Assembly: GCA_949291675.1 (NCBI GenBank)
Contig: CASEWR010000193.1
Span: forward strand, 1 to 39,997
Length of the DNA: 39,997 nt
Origin: an uncultured Desulfovibrio sp.
GTDB taxonomy: Bacteria > Desulfobacterota > Desulfovibrionia > Desulfovibrionales > Desulfovibrionaceae
Direction of reading: 5' to 3'
The notes beneath the pieces were generated by a model. The model saw nothing but the letters and a program-made list of their open reading frames with translations. It ran no database searches and was not told the DNA's origin. A program made the translations under genes and the position numbers. Below, piece after piece: positions 16,919 through 24,899 of the stretch (positions are counted from its first letter, which is position 1; the number at the start of each line of letters is the position of its first letter).

Positions 16919-16962
16919 CTGACCCGGAACTGACCCATGCCAGACCCATGCCTGACCCGGGG
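16919..16962 (+). repeat. 11-bp tandem array, four units
   Basis: CTGACCCGGAA, CTGACCCATGC, CAGACCCATGC, CTGACCCGGGG in direct succession. Confidence 0.8.
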
Positions 16963-17060
16963 CTGCCCACTGGCAGACTGTAGTCAGCTGCTGAGCGCAG
17001 CAGCGGTCCGGGGCAGGAAGGCAGTGCCAGGCTGGACCCCGACCGACCCCAGGCAGCCCA

Positions 17061-17120
17061 CCGGCTGGCCCCGGCTGGCCCCGACCGGACCTGGCTGAAC
17101 CCGGCTGGACCAGGCTATCC
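17061..17120 (+). repeat. 10-bp tandem array, six units
   Basis: Six consecutive 10-bp units with consensus CCGGCTGGCC; the first two are identical and the later ones diverged (for example CCGACCGGAC, CTGGCTGAAC, CCGGCTGGAC). Confidence 0.8.
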
Positions 17121-17284
17121 GGACAGCGCCTGGCAGAGCCGGCGCGTCCGGGACAGACGCAACAGGGCTGGACGAGCAGCGGCAATGCTGAGCACTGGGC
17201 CTGAGCACAGGGCACGGAACATCAGGCAGCGAATATCGGGCAGCACATATCAGCCACCGAACTACAACATCCAAGGAGACAAGC

Positions 17285-18619
17285 ATGGCGCAGACACCTG
17301 AGCTTACCGGGATACTGGAACGCATCTTCCGCATCAGGGAACGCGGGAGCACTGTGCGCAGGGAAGTCCTGGCTGGCGTGACCACGTTCCTGACCATGGC
17401 CTATGTCCTCTTCGTCAACCCCAGTATGCTGGCAGATGCCGGCATTCCCAGGGAGGCGGCCATTGCGGCCACAGTCTATGCCTCCATCTTCGGCACCCTG
17501 CTCATGGGCCTGTGGGTCAATTTCCCCGTGGCCATGGCCCCTGCCATGGGCATCAATGTCTTCTTTGCCTACTATGTCTGCGCGACCCTGGGCCTGCACT
17601 GGTCCGTGGCCCTGGGCACAGTCTTTCTCTCGGGCGTCATCTTTCTCATCCTCACGGTCACAAAGCTGCGCGAACAGCTCATTGACTCCATCCCGCTGAA
17701 CCTCAAACTGGCCATTGTGGTGGGCATAGGCACCTTCATTGCCCTCATTGGCCTGAAAAACGGCGGCATTGTGGTCAGCAATGCCGCCACCCTGGTGACC
17801 TTAGGCTCCCTCTCAAAGCCCGAGCCCCTGCTCTGCTGCTTCGGCCTTGTGCTCACTGTGGCCCTCATGGTGCGCAATGTCCCTGGCGCCATGCTCATCG
17901 GCGTGCTGGCCACCACGGCCCTGGCCATGATCATGGGGGCTGCTCCCCTGCCCCAGGGCCTGCACAGCATTGTCAGCCTTGACCTGCCAGGTCCTGGCGA
18001 GGTCCTCTTCGGCCTCGACATCCTGGGAGCCCTGCACTACAGCGTCCTCTCCGTGGTGGTGACCTTCACCATTGTGTCCCTCTTTGACAACATGGGCACC
18101 CTCATCGGCCTTTCCAGAAAGGCAGGCTTCATGCACGAGGACGGCCATATCGACAACCTCGGCAAGGCCCTGACCGCTGACTCCTTAGGCACCATTGCCA
18201 GCAGTCTGGTGGGCACCTCCACTGTGGCCTGCTATGTGGAGAGCGCCTCCGGCATTGCCCAGGGCGGCAGAACAGGCCTCACCGCAGTCACTGTGGCAGG
18301 GCTCTTTGCCCTCTCCCTCCTCTTTGCGCCCCTCATCGGCCTCATCCCCGCCTGTGCAACTGCACCTGCCCTGATCATCGTGGGCTCACTCATGATGGCT
18401 GATGTGGTGCACATTGACTTTTCCGACCTCACCGAGGGCTTTCCGGCCTTCCTGACCATTGTCATGATGCCCTTCACCTACAGCATTGCCAATGGCATAG
18501 GCTTTGCCTTTGTCTCCTATCCCCTGGTCAAGCTGTGCACGGGCAGAGCCCGCGAGGTCAATGTCTGCACCTGGATCATTGCCCTGCTCTTTGCCGTCAA
18601 CTTTGTGCTCATAGGCTAG
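17285..18619 (+). CDS. NCS2 (AzgA/PbuG-type) purine permease
   Basis: A 444-residue inner-membrane permease of the AzgA branch of the nucleobase:cation symporter-2 family, which imports adenine, guanine or hypoxanthine. It begins with the typical REVLAGVTTFLTMAYVLFVNP, continues with APAMGINVFFAYYV (the conserved NxFF loop), and has the family motif FDNMGTLIGL near the middle and the GTSTVACYVESASGIAQGGRTGL segment that forms part of the substrate site. About 12-14 helices are visible. AAGGAG before the ATG at 17285 supports the start. The precise base specificity cannot be assigned. It stands alone, with a terminator at 18680. Confidence 0.9.
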   Translation: MAQTPELTGILERIFRIRERGSTVRREVLAGVTTFLTMAYVLFVNPSMLADAGIPREAAIAATVYASIFGTLLMGLWVNFPVAMAPAMGINVFFAYYVCATLGLHWSVALGTVFLSGVIFLILTVTKLREQLIDSIPLNLKLAIVVGIGTFIALIGLKNGGIVVSNAATLVTLGSLSKPEPLLCCFGLVLTVALMVRNVPGAMLIGVLATTALAMIMGAAPLPQGLHSIVSLDLPGPGEVLFGLDILGALHYSVLSVVVTFTIVSLFDNMGTLIGLSRKAGFMHEDGHIDNLGKALTADSLGTIASSLVGTSTVACYVESASGIAQGGRTGLTAVTVAGLFALSLLFAPLIGLIPACATAPALIIVGSLMMADVVHIDFSDLTEGFPAFLTIVMMPFTYSIANGIGFAFVSYPLVKLCTGRAREVNVCTWIIALLFAVNFVLIG

Positions 18620-18679
18620 CTGCGGACGTTTCGCCTCGCCGCTGTTCCACCTTGCAGCCTGCCCTCTCTCACGCATTCT

Positions 18680-18716
18680 GCCCCCGAAGGCATCAGGCCC
18701 AGGGGGCTTTTCTCTT
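18680..18716 (+). terminator. probable intrinsic terminator of the purine permease
   Basis: GCCCCC (18680-18685), 16-nt loop with some inner pairing, GGGGGC (18702-18707), then TTTTCTCTT. It is 60 bp after the permease stop. Confidence 0.5.
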
Positions 18717-18906
18717 GCCCTGGCCACAGGGGTGACAGTCCGTGCCAGCGCTGAGCTGAGAGCCCTGGGAGCCCTGAGTCCGGGCCAGCGCTGGCCAGCC
18801 GAAGCCTGGCCCCATGCCCTTCTGACAGCCTTCTGCGGGCCGGTGAGCGCCTGACATGGCCCCTTCGTCTTGTTCAGGGTCCGGCTCAGGGGAGCCTTCA
18901 GGACGC

Positions 18907-18940
18907 AAAAAAGGGGCTGTCCTTCAAGAGAACAACCCCT
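18907..18940 (-). terminator. intrinsic terminator of tRNA-Pro
   Basis: Read on the minus strand: AGGGGTTGT (18940-18932), loop, ACAGCCCCT (18920-18912) with one mismatch in nine pairs, then six T (18912-18907). It begins 13 bp beyond the CCA end of the tRNA. Confidence 0.7.
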
Positions 18941-18953
18941 GGTACATTCCATG

Positions 18954-19031
18954 TGGTCGGGATGGTGCGATTTGAACGCACGGCCTCAGCGTCCCGAACG
19001 CTGCACTCTAACCAAACTGAGCCACATCCCG
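18954..19031 (-). tRNA. tRNA-Pro (anticodon CGG)
   Basis: A 78-nt cloverleaf on the minus strand. The acceptor stem CGGGATG pairs with CATCCCG; D-arm GCTC/GAGT; the anticodon arm is CAGCG-TTCGGGA-CGCTG with anticodon CGG at loop positions 3-5; variable AGGCC; T-arm GTGCG-TTCAAAT-CGCAC; discriminator A and an encoded CCA at 18956-18954. C1 pairing with G72 is typical of bacterial tRNA-Pro. It lies 88 bp downstream of galU on the same strand, so it may be read from the galU transcript, and is followed by its own terminator. Confidence 0.97.
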
Positions 19032-19119
19032 TTGCGAGGAGTCTTGTAAAGGATTTGCCATGCTTTGGCAAGCCCTTTTCACTCATCCCGCGCACAAAGC
19101 CTGCATGTTTTCCTGTTCC

Positions 19120-19992
19120 TTATTCAAACTGCAGGAATTCCTTGAGATCTGCAATGAGAGGATAGCGAACATTCTCATCCTGCAGACCAAAGTAAATATT
19201 GGCACTCAGAAATTCCGGCCAGTTGCCTGCGTCAAAGCGCTTGCCGCGAATCTTCACTGCCATCATGCCCCTGTCCTTGCACAAAGCCTGCATGGCGTCT
19301 GTGAGCTGCACTTCGCCGCCCACTCCTGGAGGTGTCTTCTCCAGGTAGTCGAAGATATCGGGGGTGAGCACGTAGCGGCCCACAATGGCCAGTCTGGAAG
19401 GAGCCTTTTCACGGCTGGGCTTTTCCACCAGGTTGTTGACCCTGTAGATGCCGGACTCGATCTTCTCGGCATCCACAATGCCGTAGCGGTTCACGTTCTC
19501 CCACGGCACTTCCATGACGCCCACCACGGGCATGTTCTCGGACATGGCCACTTCAATGAGCTGCTTGATGCCCGGGGTGCCGCTGAAGATAAGGTCATCG
19601 CCCACCATGACGGCAAAGGGATTGTTGCCAATGGCGTCCTTTGCACAGAGAATGGCATGGCCAAGTCCCTTCTGCTGCTTCTGGCGCACGGAAATGATGT
19701 TCGCCATCTCCGCCACGTCCTGCACCACCTTGAGCATTTCCTCCTTGCCCTTGTCCCGCAGATAGCCTTCGAGCTGCAGGTTGTGGTCAAAATGATCCTC
19801 AATAACGCTCTTGTCTCTGTTGGTAATCAGGATCACATTGTCAATGCCGGAGGCCTGGGCTTCCTCAACCACGTACTGAATGACGGGTTTGTTGTAGATG
19901 GGAAGCATTTCCTTGGGAATGTTCTTGGTTGCAGGAAGAGATCGTGTACCCCAGCCGGCGACCGGTATGACAACTCTGGTTATGGGCTTCAT
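19120..19992 (-). CDS. galU: UTP--glucose-1-phosphate uridylyltransferase GalU
   Basis: A 290-residue nucleotidyltransferase that makes UDP-glucose from UTP and glucose 1-phosphate for surface polysaccharides and galactose metabolism. Hallmarks are VIPVAGWGTRSLPATKNIPKEML at the N-terminus (the family usually has AGLGTR), PVIQYVVEEAQASGI, KGLGHAILCA, and MVGDDLIF with the metal-binding aspartates, then VEKPSREKAPS and GRYVLTPDIFDYL. Full length for the family. The start at 19992 has AGGAG about 10 nt upstream. The frame is open to 20280, but that part lacks homology. Together with the dehydratase gene on the other side of the tRNA, it belongs to sugar-nucleotide supply, though the two are transcribed apart. 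Confidence 0.95.
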   Translation of the reverse strand: MKPITRVVIPVAGWGTRSLPATKNIPKEMLPIYNKPVIQYVVEEAQASGIDNVILITNRDKSVIEDHFDHNLQLEGYLRDKGKEEMLKVVQDVAEMANIISVRQKQQKGLGHAILCAKDAIGNNPFAVMVGDDLIFSGTPGIKQLIEVAMSENMPVVGVMEVPWENVNRYGIVDAEKIESGIYRVNNLVEKPSREKAPSRLAIVGRYVLTPDIFDYLEKTPPGVGGEVQLTDAMQALCKDRGMMAVKIRGKRFDAGNWPEFLSANIYFGLQDENVRYPLIADLKEFLQFE

Positions 19993-20022
19993 TGTACAAA
20001 AGCTCCTGTGAAGGTTGGAGAA

Positions 20023-20043
20023 AGTATAGGGGACTTCTGTCCC
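20023..20043 (-). promoter_or_regulatory. possible galU promoter -10 with adjoining inverted repeat
   Basis: On the minus strand a TATACT box (20028-20023) is preceded directly by GGGAC-AGAA-GTCCC (20043-20030). The inverted repeat would occupy the -10/-35 spacer and could be an operator. No good -35 at proper distance is seen. Confidence 0.25.
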
Positions 20044-20216
20044 GTAAACGTCACATACTGACTGTGTTCTGATGTGTCTGTGTGCACAACAACAGACGTG
20101 CAGCTGTTTTTTGTGTGCCTGTGACTGTGCCTGACAATGTGTCCACGTATGCGACAAAGAGGTGACAAAACGGATGCACACTGCTTTTGTCAGGGGCAGG
20201 CCCTGCAAAACTGTCT

Positions 20217-20249
20217 GTGCTGTATCTGTGCTGCATCTGTGCTGCTGCA
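20217..20249. repeat. 11-bp tandem array, three units
   Basis: GTGCTGTATCT, GTGCTGCATCT and GTGCTGCTGCA follow one another directly. Confidence 0.75.
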
Positions 20250-20537
20250 GGGTCCGGGCAGACAGATTCTGCCTGCCCATGTTGTGTTCCTACGTGAAAA
20301 GGAACAGTGTGGCAAGCAGGGCAACGGAAAGCGGGCGCCCTGCGTCCTGTGGCCCTGTTCTGCACATGAGACTGTTCTGCATGGGCTTGTTCTACATGGC
20401 ATATGTTTTGCAATCTTTCCTCTCTAGTCAGAGACGAAAAAGAGAGAAGGCAGACTCTTGTTTTGCAGGAGCTGACGCATGCGCCTGTGCAGACAGCCCT
20501 TAAGTGCGCAGAACAAGGGCGTACAACTTCAGGAAAA

Positions 20538-20566
20538 ATACTAGCCCTCTTACGCCCAAAAGGCAA
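20538..20566 (-). promoter_or_regulatory. weak candidate promoter, minus strand
   Basis: TTGCCT (20566-20561), 17-bp spacer, TAGTAT (20543-20538); each box matches the consensus at four of six positions. It would produce a leader of about 540 nt before galU. Confidence 0.25.
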
Positions 20567-20740
20567 AAGAAATTTTGTCCCCTTTTTCACAAGTCCTGTA
20601 CTGTGACATGGAGGGTGCACACGCGCTGCTGTGCAGAAGACGCGCAGGGTCCCGGGTCACTGGCCTTGTGTGACGGTTTTGTGTCGATGGCTTTGTGTGA
20701 CGACCCAGGGGTATGGTCCCAGGGTGGCTGCTTTGTCTGA

Positions 20741-20796
20741 CTGGCCCCGGGTGGCTGGCCCCGGGTAACTGGCATTGCAGGGCTGGACCTGTGACG
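20741..20796. repeat. 14-bp imperfect tandem array, four units
   Basis: CTGGCCCCGGGTGG, CTGGCCCCGGGTAA, CTGGCATTGCAGGG and CTGGACCTGTGACG; further CTGG-started units continue to about 20830 with less regular spacing. Confidence 0.7.
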
Positions 20797-21029
20797 CCCC
20801 CGGGTGACTGGGTCAGAGCGTCTGGCTGACCTTGTGCGGCTGCCAGGGGCCGCCCCCGGATGTCTGGTTTTCCTGCCAGGGGCCAGATGCGCAAAGAGGG
20901 ACCCGGCAAAACACCGGATCCCCCCGTCTATGTTCGTGAAAGTCGCGACCCTGGCGACATTGCCTTCACAACGCCGGCAAAGCTGCCTGACAGGCAGGCC
21001 GGTCAGAAGGCTTGTGTCAGCAGGTCTGC

Positions 21030-24000
21030 TTAGAAGTCAAGCTTGCGGTATTCTTCCAGAGCCTGAGCATGTTCCTCGAAGGAGGCAAAGCCTGCATGGT
21101 GCAGGGCGTCCTCGACAGTGCGGGCCCAGTCCCAGGTGGCGTAGATGACAGCCTTGTGGAAGATGCTGCGGAAGTTCTCCAGTTCGGAGCGGTAGAAGCC
21201 TTCCTTGGTGGAGCCAAGGTGCTCACGCAGCTGCTGGAAGCGGCGGCTCTGCTCGCCGTCATACCATTCCTGCAGGTCGCTGGCCAGGTTGTATCTCTTG
21301 AGGATATGGCCGTAGCCATTTGCCTCAAGCAGCTTGGCAAGGCGGTTGTAGTGCTGCTGGGAGAGCCATTCGCCGAGCTTGCTGAGCGGAATGTTCTCCT
21401 GCTCCACTTCGTAGACGTCGTGCACAGTCTGGGCATAGGTGTCCGGCACAACCGAGGCAGAGGCAATGCCGGCAATGGCCACAACGCCGCGGATGATGAC
21501 GCTGTTGGACACGCCCTGGCCGCAGAAGCCCACTTCCTTCTTCCACTTCTGGCCTGTGAAGATACTGGCCAGAATGGTCCACACAACTGCCGGATCCTCT
21601 TCGTCGTAGATGCGCTGCAGACGGGCGTTGTCGCGGTCTGTGGCCAGCACCATCTGGGTCATGTCGTTGGAGCCGATGGAGAAGCCGTCGAACTCTTCGA
21701 TGAACTCCTTGGAGATGATGGCGTTGGAGGGGATTTCCGACATCATGATGATCTTGAGGCCGTCCTTGCCGCTGACCATGTCATGGACATTGGCCAGGTA
21801 CTGGCGCATGGCGCGGGCTTCCTCAAGGGTGCGCACGAAGGGCAGCATGAGCTGCAGATTGCTGGCACCAAAGACGCTGCGGGCAGTCTTGAAGGCCTCG
21901 AGTTCCCAGTCATGGATGTTACGGGAAACACCGCGGTAGCCGAGCATGGGGTTGGCCTCATGCTGCTCGAAGAGGTTGCCGCCGACCAGGTTGCGGTACT
22001 CGTTGGACTTGAAGTCCGTGGTTCTGTACACGATCTTCTTGCCGTAGAAGGCCATGGCAAAGAGTGCCAGGTTCTGGGCAAGGGTCTGGATGTAGTGTTC
22101 CTTGCCGGAACGGTAGCCGCGGGACTTGATGATGGTTGCGATCGTGTTGGGCAGATCGCGCATTTCATCCATTTCCTTCTTCAGGCCCACACGCAGGCTG
22201 ACTTCATTGCGCAGCCTGGCAATGTCCGCAATGTGGGCTGTAATGACAGGATTGTCCTTGCAGCGGGCCACATGTTCTGCGATGTCGGCATTGATTTCGG
22301 AAATGCGCTTGGCGCCTTCGGAGTCGGCAGGATTGTACTTGGCCAGCTCTTCATCAAAGCCCATGATGCACTTGACGTGTTCGGCAAGGTCCTGGGACGT
22401 CTTGAGTGTGGTCAGATGGCGGGTGGCATTCTCGAGATATTCATCGAGCTTGTGGTCCACTTCACGCATTCTGCGGTGCAACAGCAGAATCTCGTCTGCA
22501 TTCATGCCCCTGTCTTCTTCGGCCATCTTCTGCATCTTGCGGGTCAGACCGCTGACTTCGCCCACGTACTGGCGCAGGTTAAAGTCAAAGACAATGAGGC
22601 CTGCTTCCATCTGGCCGGCAATGACCTTGGACAGACGGGATTCAAGCTCGTCCATGTGCTGCTGCACAATGCCGTCGAGCTCGCCGTTATCAAAGGCTTC
22701 CAGGGCCTGGGGATGGACGCTGATGTTGCCGAGCATGAATTCGGCGCGCAGCAGGCCCACCTTGAAGCGCGGGAACTTGCGCAGGCGGGAGAGGAAGAGC
22801 GCCTGGGAGACGTCGGCAAGCACCAGGCCCACGCGGGTCCTGGTCAGAGGCAGTTTGGAGACGTCAAGCTCGCCGCCCACCTCGTGCAGGGGCAGAAGGC
22901 CCCTGTAGACGCGGCCGCGGGTGCCGTCCACAGTGACTTCCACGCCGTCCAGGGAGCGGATGGCGTCAATGCGCTGGATGCCGATGACTGCGGGGATGCC
23001 GAGCTCACGGGAGGTGATGGCTGCGTGGGACGTGTCGCCGCCCACGTCTGCCATGATGGCTGTGGCAATGCGCATGCCGGGCACCATGTCCGGGTCAGTG
23101 CGCTCTGCAGCCAGCACGTCGCCCTTGTTGACCTTGTTGAGCTCAAGGGCGGAACGCAGGAAGCGGACTGTGCCGTGGCCTGCACCGCGGGAGGCACCAT
23201 TGCCTTCGAGCAGCACTTCAGCCTCTGCAGCAGCCTTCTCGTCCACTTCACGGCGATGCATGAAGATGGTGTCAGGATGCTTTTCCAGCTCGTCGTTCCA
23301 GCGGGTCTCGGGACGGGCCTGCACGAACCACAGTTTGTCCTTGGCGTCAATGCAGAACTCGGTGTCCATGATGATGCCGCCATAGGCCCTGGACACGGCG
23401 CGCACGCCCCTGGCCACTGTGGAGGCCTGGGTCAGGGACAGAGCCCAGCGCAGGGATTCGAGTTCAGGAACCTCTTCCTCACGGGTGCCGCCGCGCTCGT
23501 CGTAGACAATGCGCATGTCCTTGCAGCCCATCTGGCGGATGATGACTTCCTGACCGTCGTCCCTGGTGAAGACATAGAGTTTGTCAGGGGTGACCTTGCC
23601 GCCCACAACGGCTTCACCGAGGCCGTAGCTGGCGTCAATGGACACAAGGTCCTTCCTGTCCGTGCCGCGGCAGCCTGTGGCTGTGTCTGCGGCAAAGGCA
23701 GTACCGGACACCACGGGGTTGATCATCTGCATGATGCAGACGGAAAGAGAGGTGCCTTCAATGGCCCACTCCTTCTTTGCAGCCTCGCCAATGCTCTCGT
23801 CGCCGAGCTCGTCAGCCTTGGCAATGGCGTCGGAGATGGCTTCACGACGGTAGGTCATGGAGCGCAGGTTGTAGGCAGAGGCGCAGTCCCAGTGATAGGC
23901 CTCGGCAACATTGTCCGGGCCCACCATGTTGAGGTAGGTGTCCTGCAGACCGGCAAAGGCCTTCTTGCGGGAGTCTTCGCCTGCTGCGGAGGAACGCACT

Positions 24001-24602
24001 GCCACAGGCACCATCTCGTCCTCGTTGGCGTCGCAGATGGCCTTGTAGGCGGAGCGCACGGCTGCATCCACCTCGGGCGGAAGGGGTGTGGAGAGAATGG
24101 CTGCCTGCACCATCACAGAGCGCTTGCGCAGCTGATCGATGCCCTCGGGAGAGGTGGCAAAACCTTCGACCACGTTATTGATGAAGGTGCGCAGTTTCGT
24201 GGAGCCGGGGTCACGCTCTTCGGCGATGGTCTCGCGAATCTGCTTGCCCAGGCGGCGCACCAGTTTCTGCAGGTAATCAGGGTCGCTGTTAATGACAGGG
24301 TCATTCCAGTCAATACGGCCATATTCACGGTCTACAACGGCTCGCACAACACGGCTGTTAACCTTGCATTCGTCCAGGACGCGATGGAAGGCCACAGAGG
24401 AAATGGCTCTGAAGTGCGGAGCCTGGATCTCCTTGATCTCGCTGATGATGGCGGTGTTGTAGTTTTTGCCGCCGACAAGCAGTTCGGCACTTTCCCCGAG
24501 CTGAACAATATCCGCTCCTGTCAGTACCAGCTGCTTTCTAATGGCCTCAGGAGACGGGGTTCCTTTGGGAGCCTCCGTCTTAGCGGACGGTTCTTTGGAC
24601 AT
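21030..24602 (-). CDS. PEP/pyruvate-binding, phosphoenolpyruvate synthase-like protein
   Basis: A 1190-residue PEP synthase/pyruvate phosphate dikinase family protein, expected to interconvert pyruvate and PEP. The N-terminal ATP-binding part includes VPVAVRSSAAGEDS (residues 198-211) and ends at FVQARPETRW. The phosphohistidine domain carries GGDTSHAAITSRELG with His526; most relatives have TCH or TSH here. The PEP-binding barrel has MLPFVRT, IGSNDMTQMVLATDRD (976-991) and the catalytic cysteine in GFCGQG (Cys1027). Compared with the roughly 790 residues of E. coli PpsA, it has a helical insert at about 630-825 and a 130-residue C-terminal extension. GGAGG precedes the ATG at 24602. It follows birA-pyc on the same strand and has its own promoter candidate. 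It may be a pyruvate,water dikinase or act in the reverse direction. Confidence 0.88.
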   Translation of the reverse strand: MSKEPSAKTEAPKGTPSPEAIRKQLVLTGADIVQLGESAELLVGGKNYNTAIISEIKEIQAPHFRAISSVAFHRVLDECKVNSRVVRAVVDREYGRIDWNDPVINSDPDYLQKLVRRLGKQIRETIAEERDPGSTKLRTFINNVVEGFATSPEGIDQLRKRSVMVQAAILSTPLPPEVDAAVRSAYKAICDANEDEMVPVAVRSSAAGEDSRKKAFAGLQDTYLNMVGPDNVAEAYHWDCASAYNLRSMTYRREAISDAIAKADELGDESIGEAAKKEWAIEGTSLSVCIMQMINPVVSGTAFAADTATGCRGTDRKDLVSIDASYGLGEAVVGGKVTPDKLYVFTRDDGQEVIIRQMGCKDMRIVYDERGGTREEEVPELESLRWALSLTQASTVARGVRAVSRAYGGIIMDTEFCIDAKDKLWFVQARPETRWNDELEKHPDTIFMHRREVDEKAAAEAEVLLEGNGASRGAGHGTVRFLRSALELNKVNKGDVLAAERTDPDMVPGMRIATAIMADVGGDTSHAAITSRELGIPAVIGIQRIDAIRSLDGVEVTVDGTRGRVYRGLLPLHEVGGELDVSKLPLTRTRVGLVLADVSQALFLSRLRKFPRFKVGLLRAEFMLGNISVHPQALEAFDNGELDGIVQQHMDELESRLSKVIAGQMEAGLIVFDFNLRQYVGEVSGLTRKMQKMAEEDRGMNADEILLLHRRMREVDHKLDEYLENATRHLTTLKTSQDLAEHVKCIMGFDEELAKYNPADSEGAKRISEINADIAEHVARCKDNPVITAHIADIARLRNEVSLRVGLKKEMDEMRDLPNTIATIIKSRGYRSGKEHYIQTLAQNLALFAMAFYGKKIVYRTTDFKSNEYRNLVGGNLFEQHEANPMLGYRGVSRNIHDWELEAFKTARSVFGASNLQLMLPFVRTLEEARAMRQYLANVHDMVSGKDGLKIIMMSEIPSNAIISKEFIEEFDGFSIGSNDMTQMVLATDRDNARLQRIYDEEDPAVVWTILASIFTGQKWKKEVGFCGQGVSNSVIIRGVVAIAGIASASVVPDTYAQTVHDVYEVEQENIPLSKLGEWLSQQHYNRLAKLLEANGYGHILKRYNLASDLQEWYDGEQSRRFQQLREHLGSTKEGFYRSELENFRSIFHKAVIYATWDWARTVEDALHHAGFASFEEHAQALEEYRKLDF

Positions 24603-24765
24603 GATTTCCTCCGGTTTATGGAACACGTGCAGGTGCAAGATCTGGCGGACAATGCCCTGGTGAGCTTGTCCCCGGATGGTCTGTCCCCGACTTGTGCAGG
24701 ACGGGTCCAGAAAATTTGGCGGGAACTGCCCGGAAATACTGTATGTACCGGTAACAGTCTCCTTT

Positions 24766-24794
24766 CTTATACACGGCATTTTCGCTTCTGTCCA
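24766..24794 (-). promoter_or_regulatory. promoter of the PEP-synthase-like gene
   Basis: On the minus strand TGGACA (24794-24789), exactly 17 bp, TATAAG (24771-24766): a good sigma-70-type promoter. The start would be near 24759 with a leader of about 155 nt before the ATG at 24602. Confidence 0.6.
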
Positions 24795-24839
24795 CATACC
24801 GGGCGAGTTTGCAGGCTAGCAAGACAGCGGCAGCGCAGA

Positions 24840-24870
24840 CCAGGGACTGCGCATCTGTCGCAGTCCCTGG
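24840..24870 (-). other. perfect 12-bp hairpin between pyc and the PEP-synthase-like gene
   Basis: CCAGGGACTGCG (24840-24851), 7-nt loop, CGCAGTCCCTGG (24859-24870). It begins 30 bp after the pyc stop. On the minus strand it is not followed by T, so it is either an unusual terminator or an mRNA 3' end stabiliser. Confidence 0.6.
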
Positions 24871-24899
24871 CAAAAATGTCCGTGTCTGTTTCCTCTCCC

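Larger units (their letters stand above)
16722..17284. other. 563-bp repeat-rich spacer before the purine permease
   Basis: No gene and no recognisable purine riboswitch. It contains a perfect hairpin (16826-16854), an 11-bp CTGACCC array (16919-16962) and a 10-bp array (17061-17120). The ribosome binding site AAGGAG of the permease is at its right end. Confidence 0.6.
19993..21029. other. 1037-bp spacer between galU and the PEP-synthase-like gene
   Basis: No credible gene. From 19993 to about 20620 it is relatively AT-rich and could hold the galU promoter and a long leader: candidate minus-strand elements are at 20023-20043 and 20538-20566. Repeats include an 11-bp array (20217-20249), TTTGTGTGACG-like repeats (20662-20702) and a 14-bp array (20741-20796). 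A GGGCAG/CTGCCC hairpin lies at about 20256-20278. No intrinsic terminator was found after the PEP-synthase-like gene. Confidence 0.55.

Noticed and set aside
16722-17284. Purine riboswitch before the purine permease
   Set aside because: The spacer is GC-rich repeat sequence, and no conserved purine aptamer core or competing terminator could be recognised.
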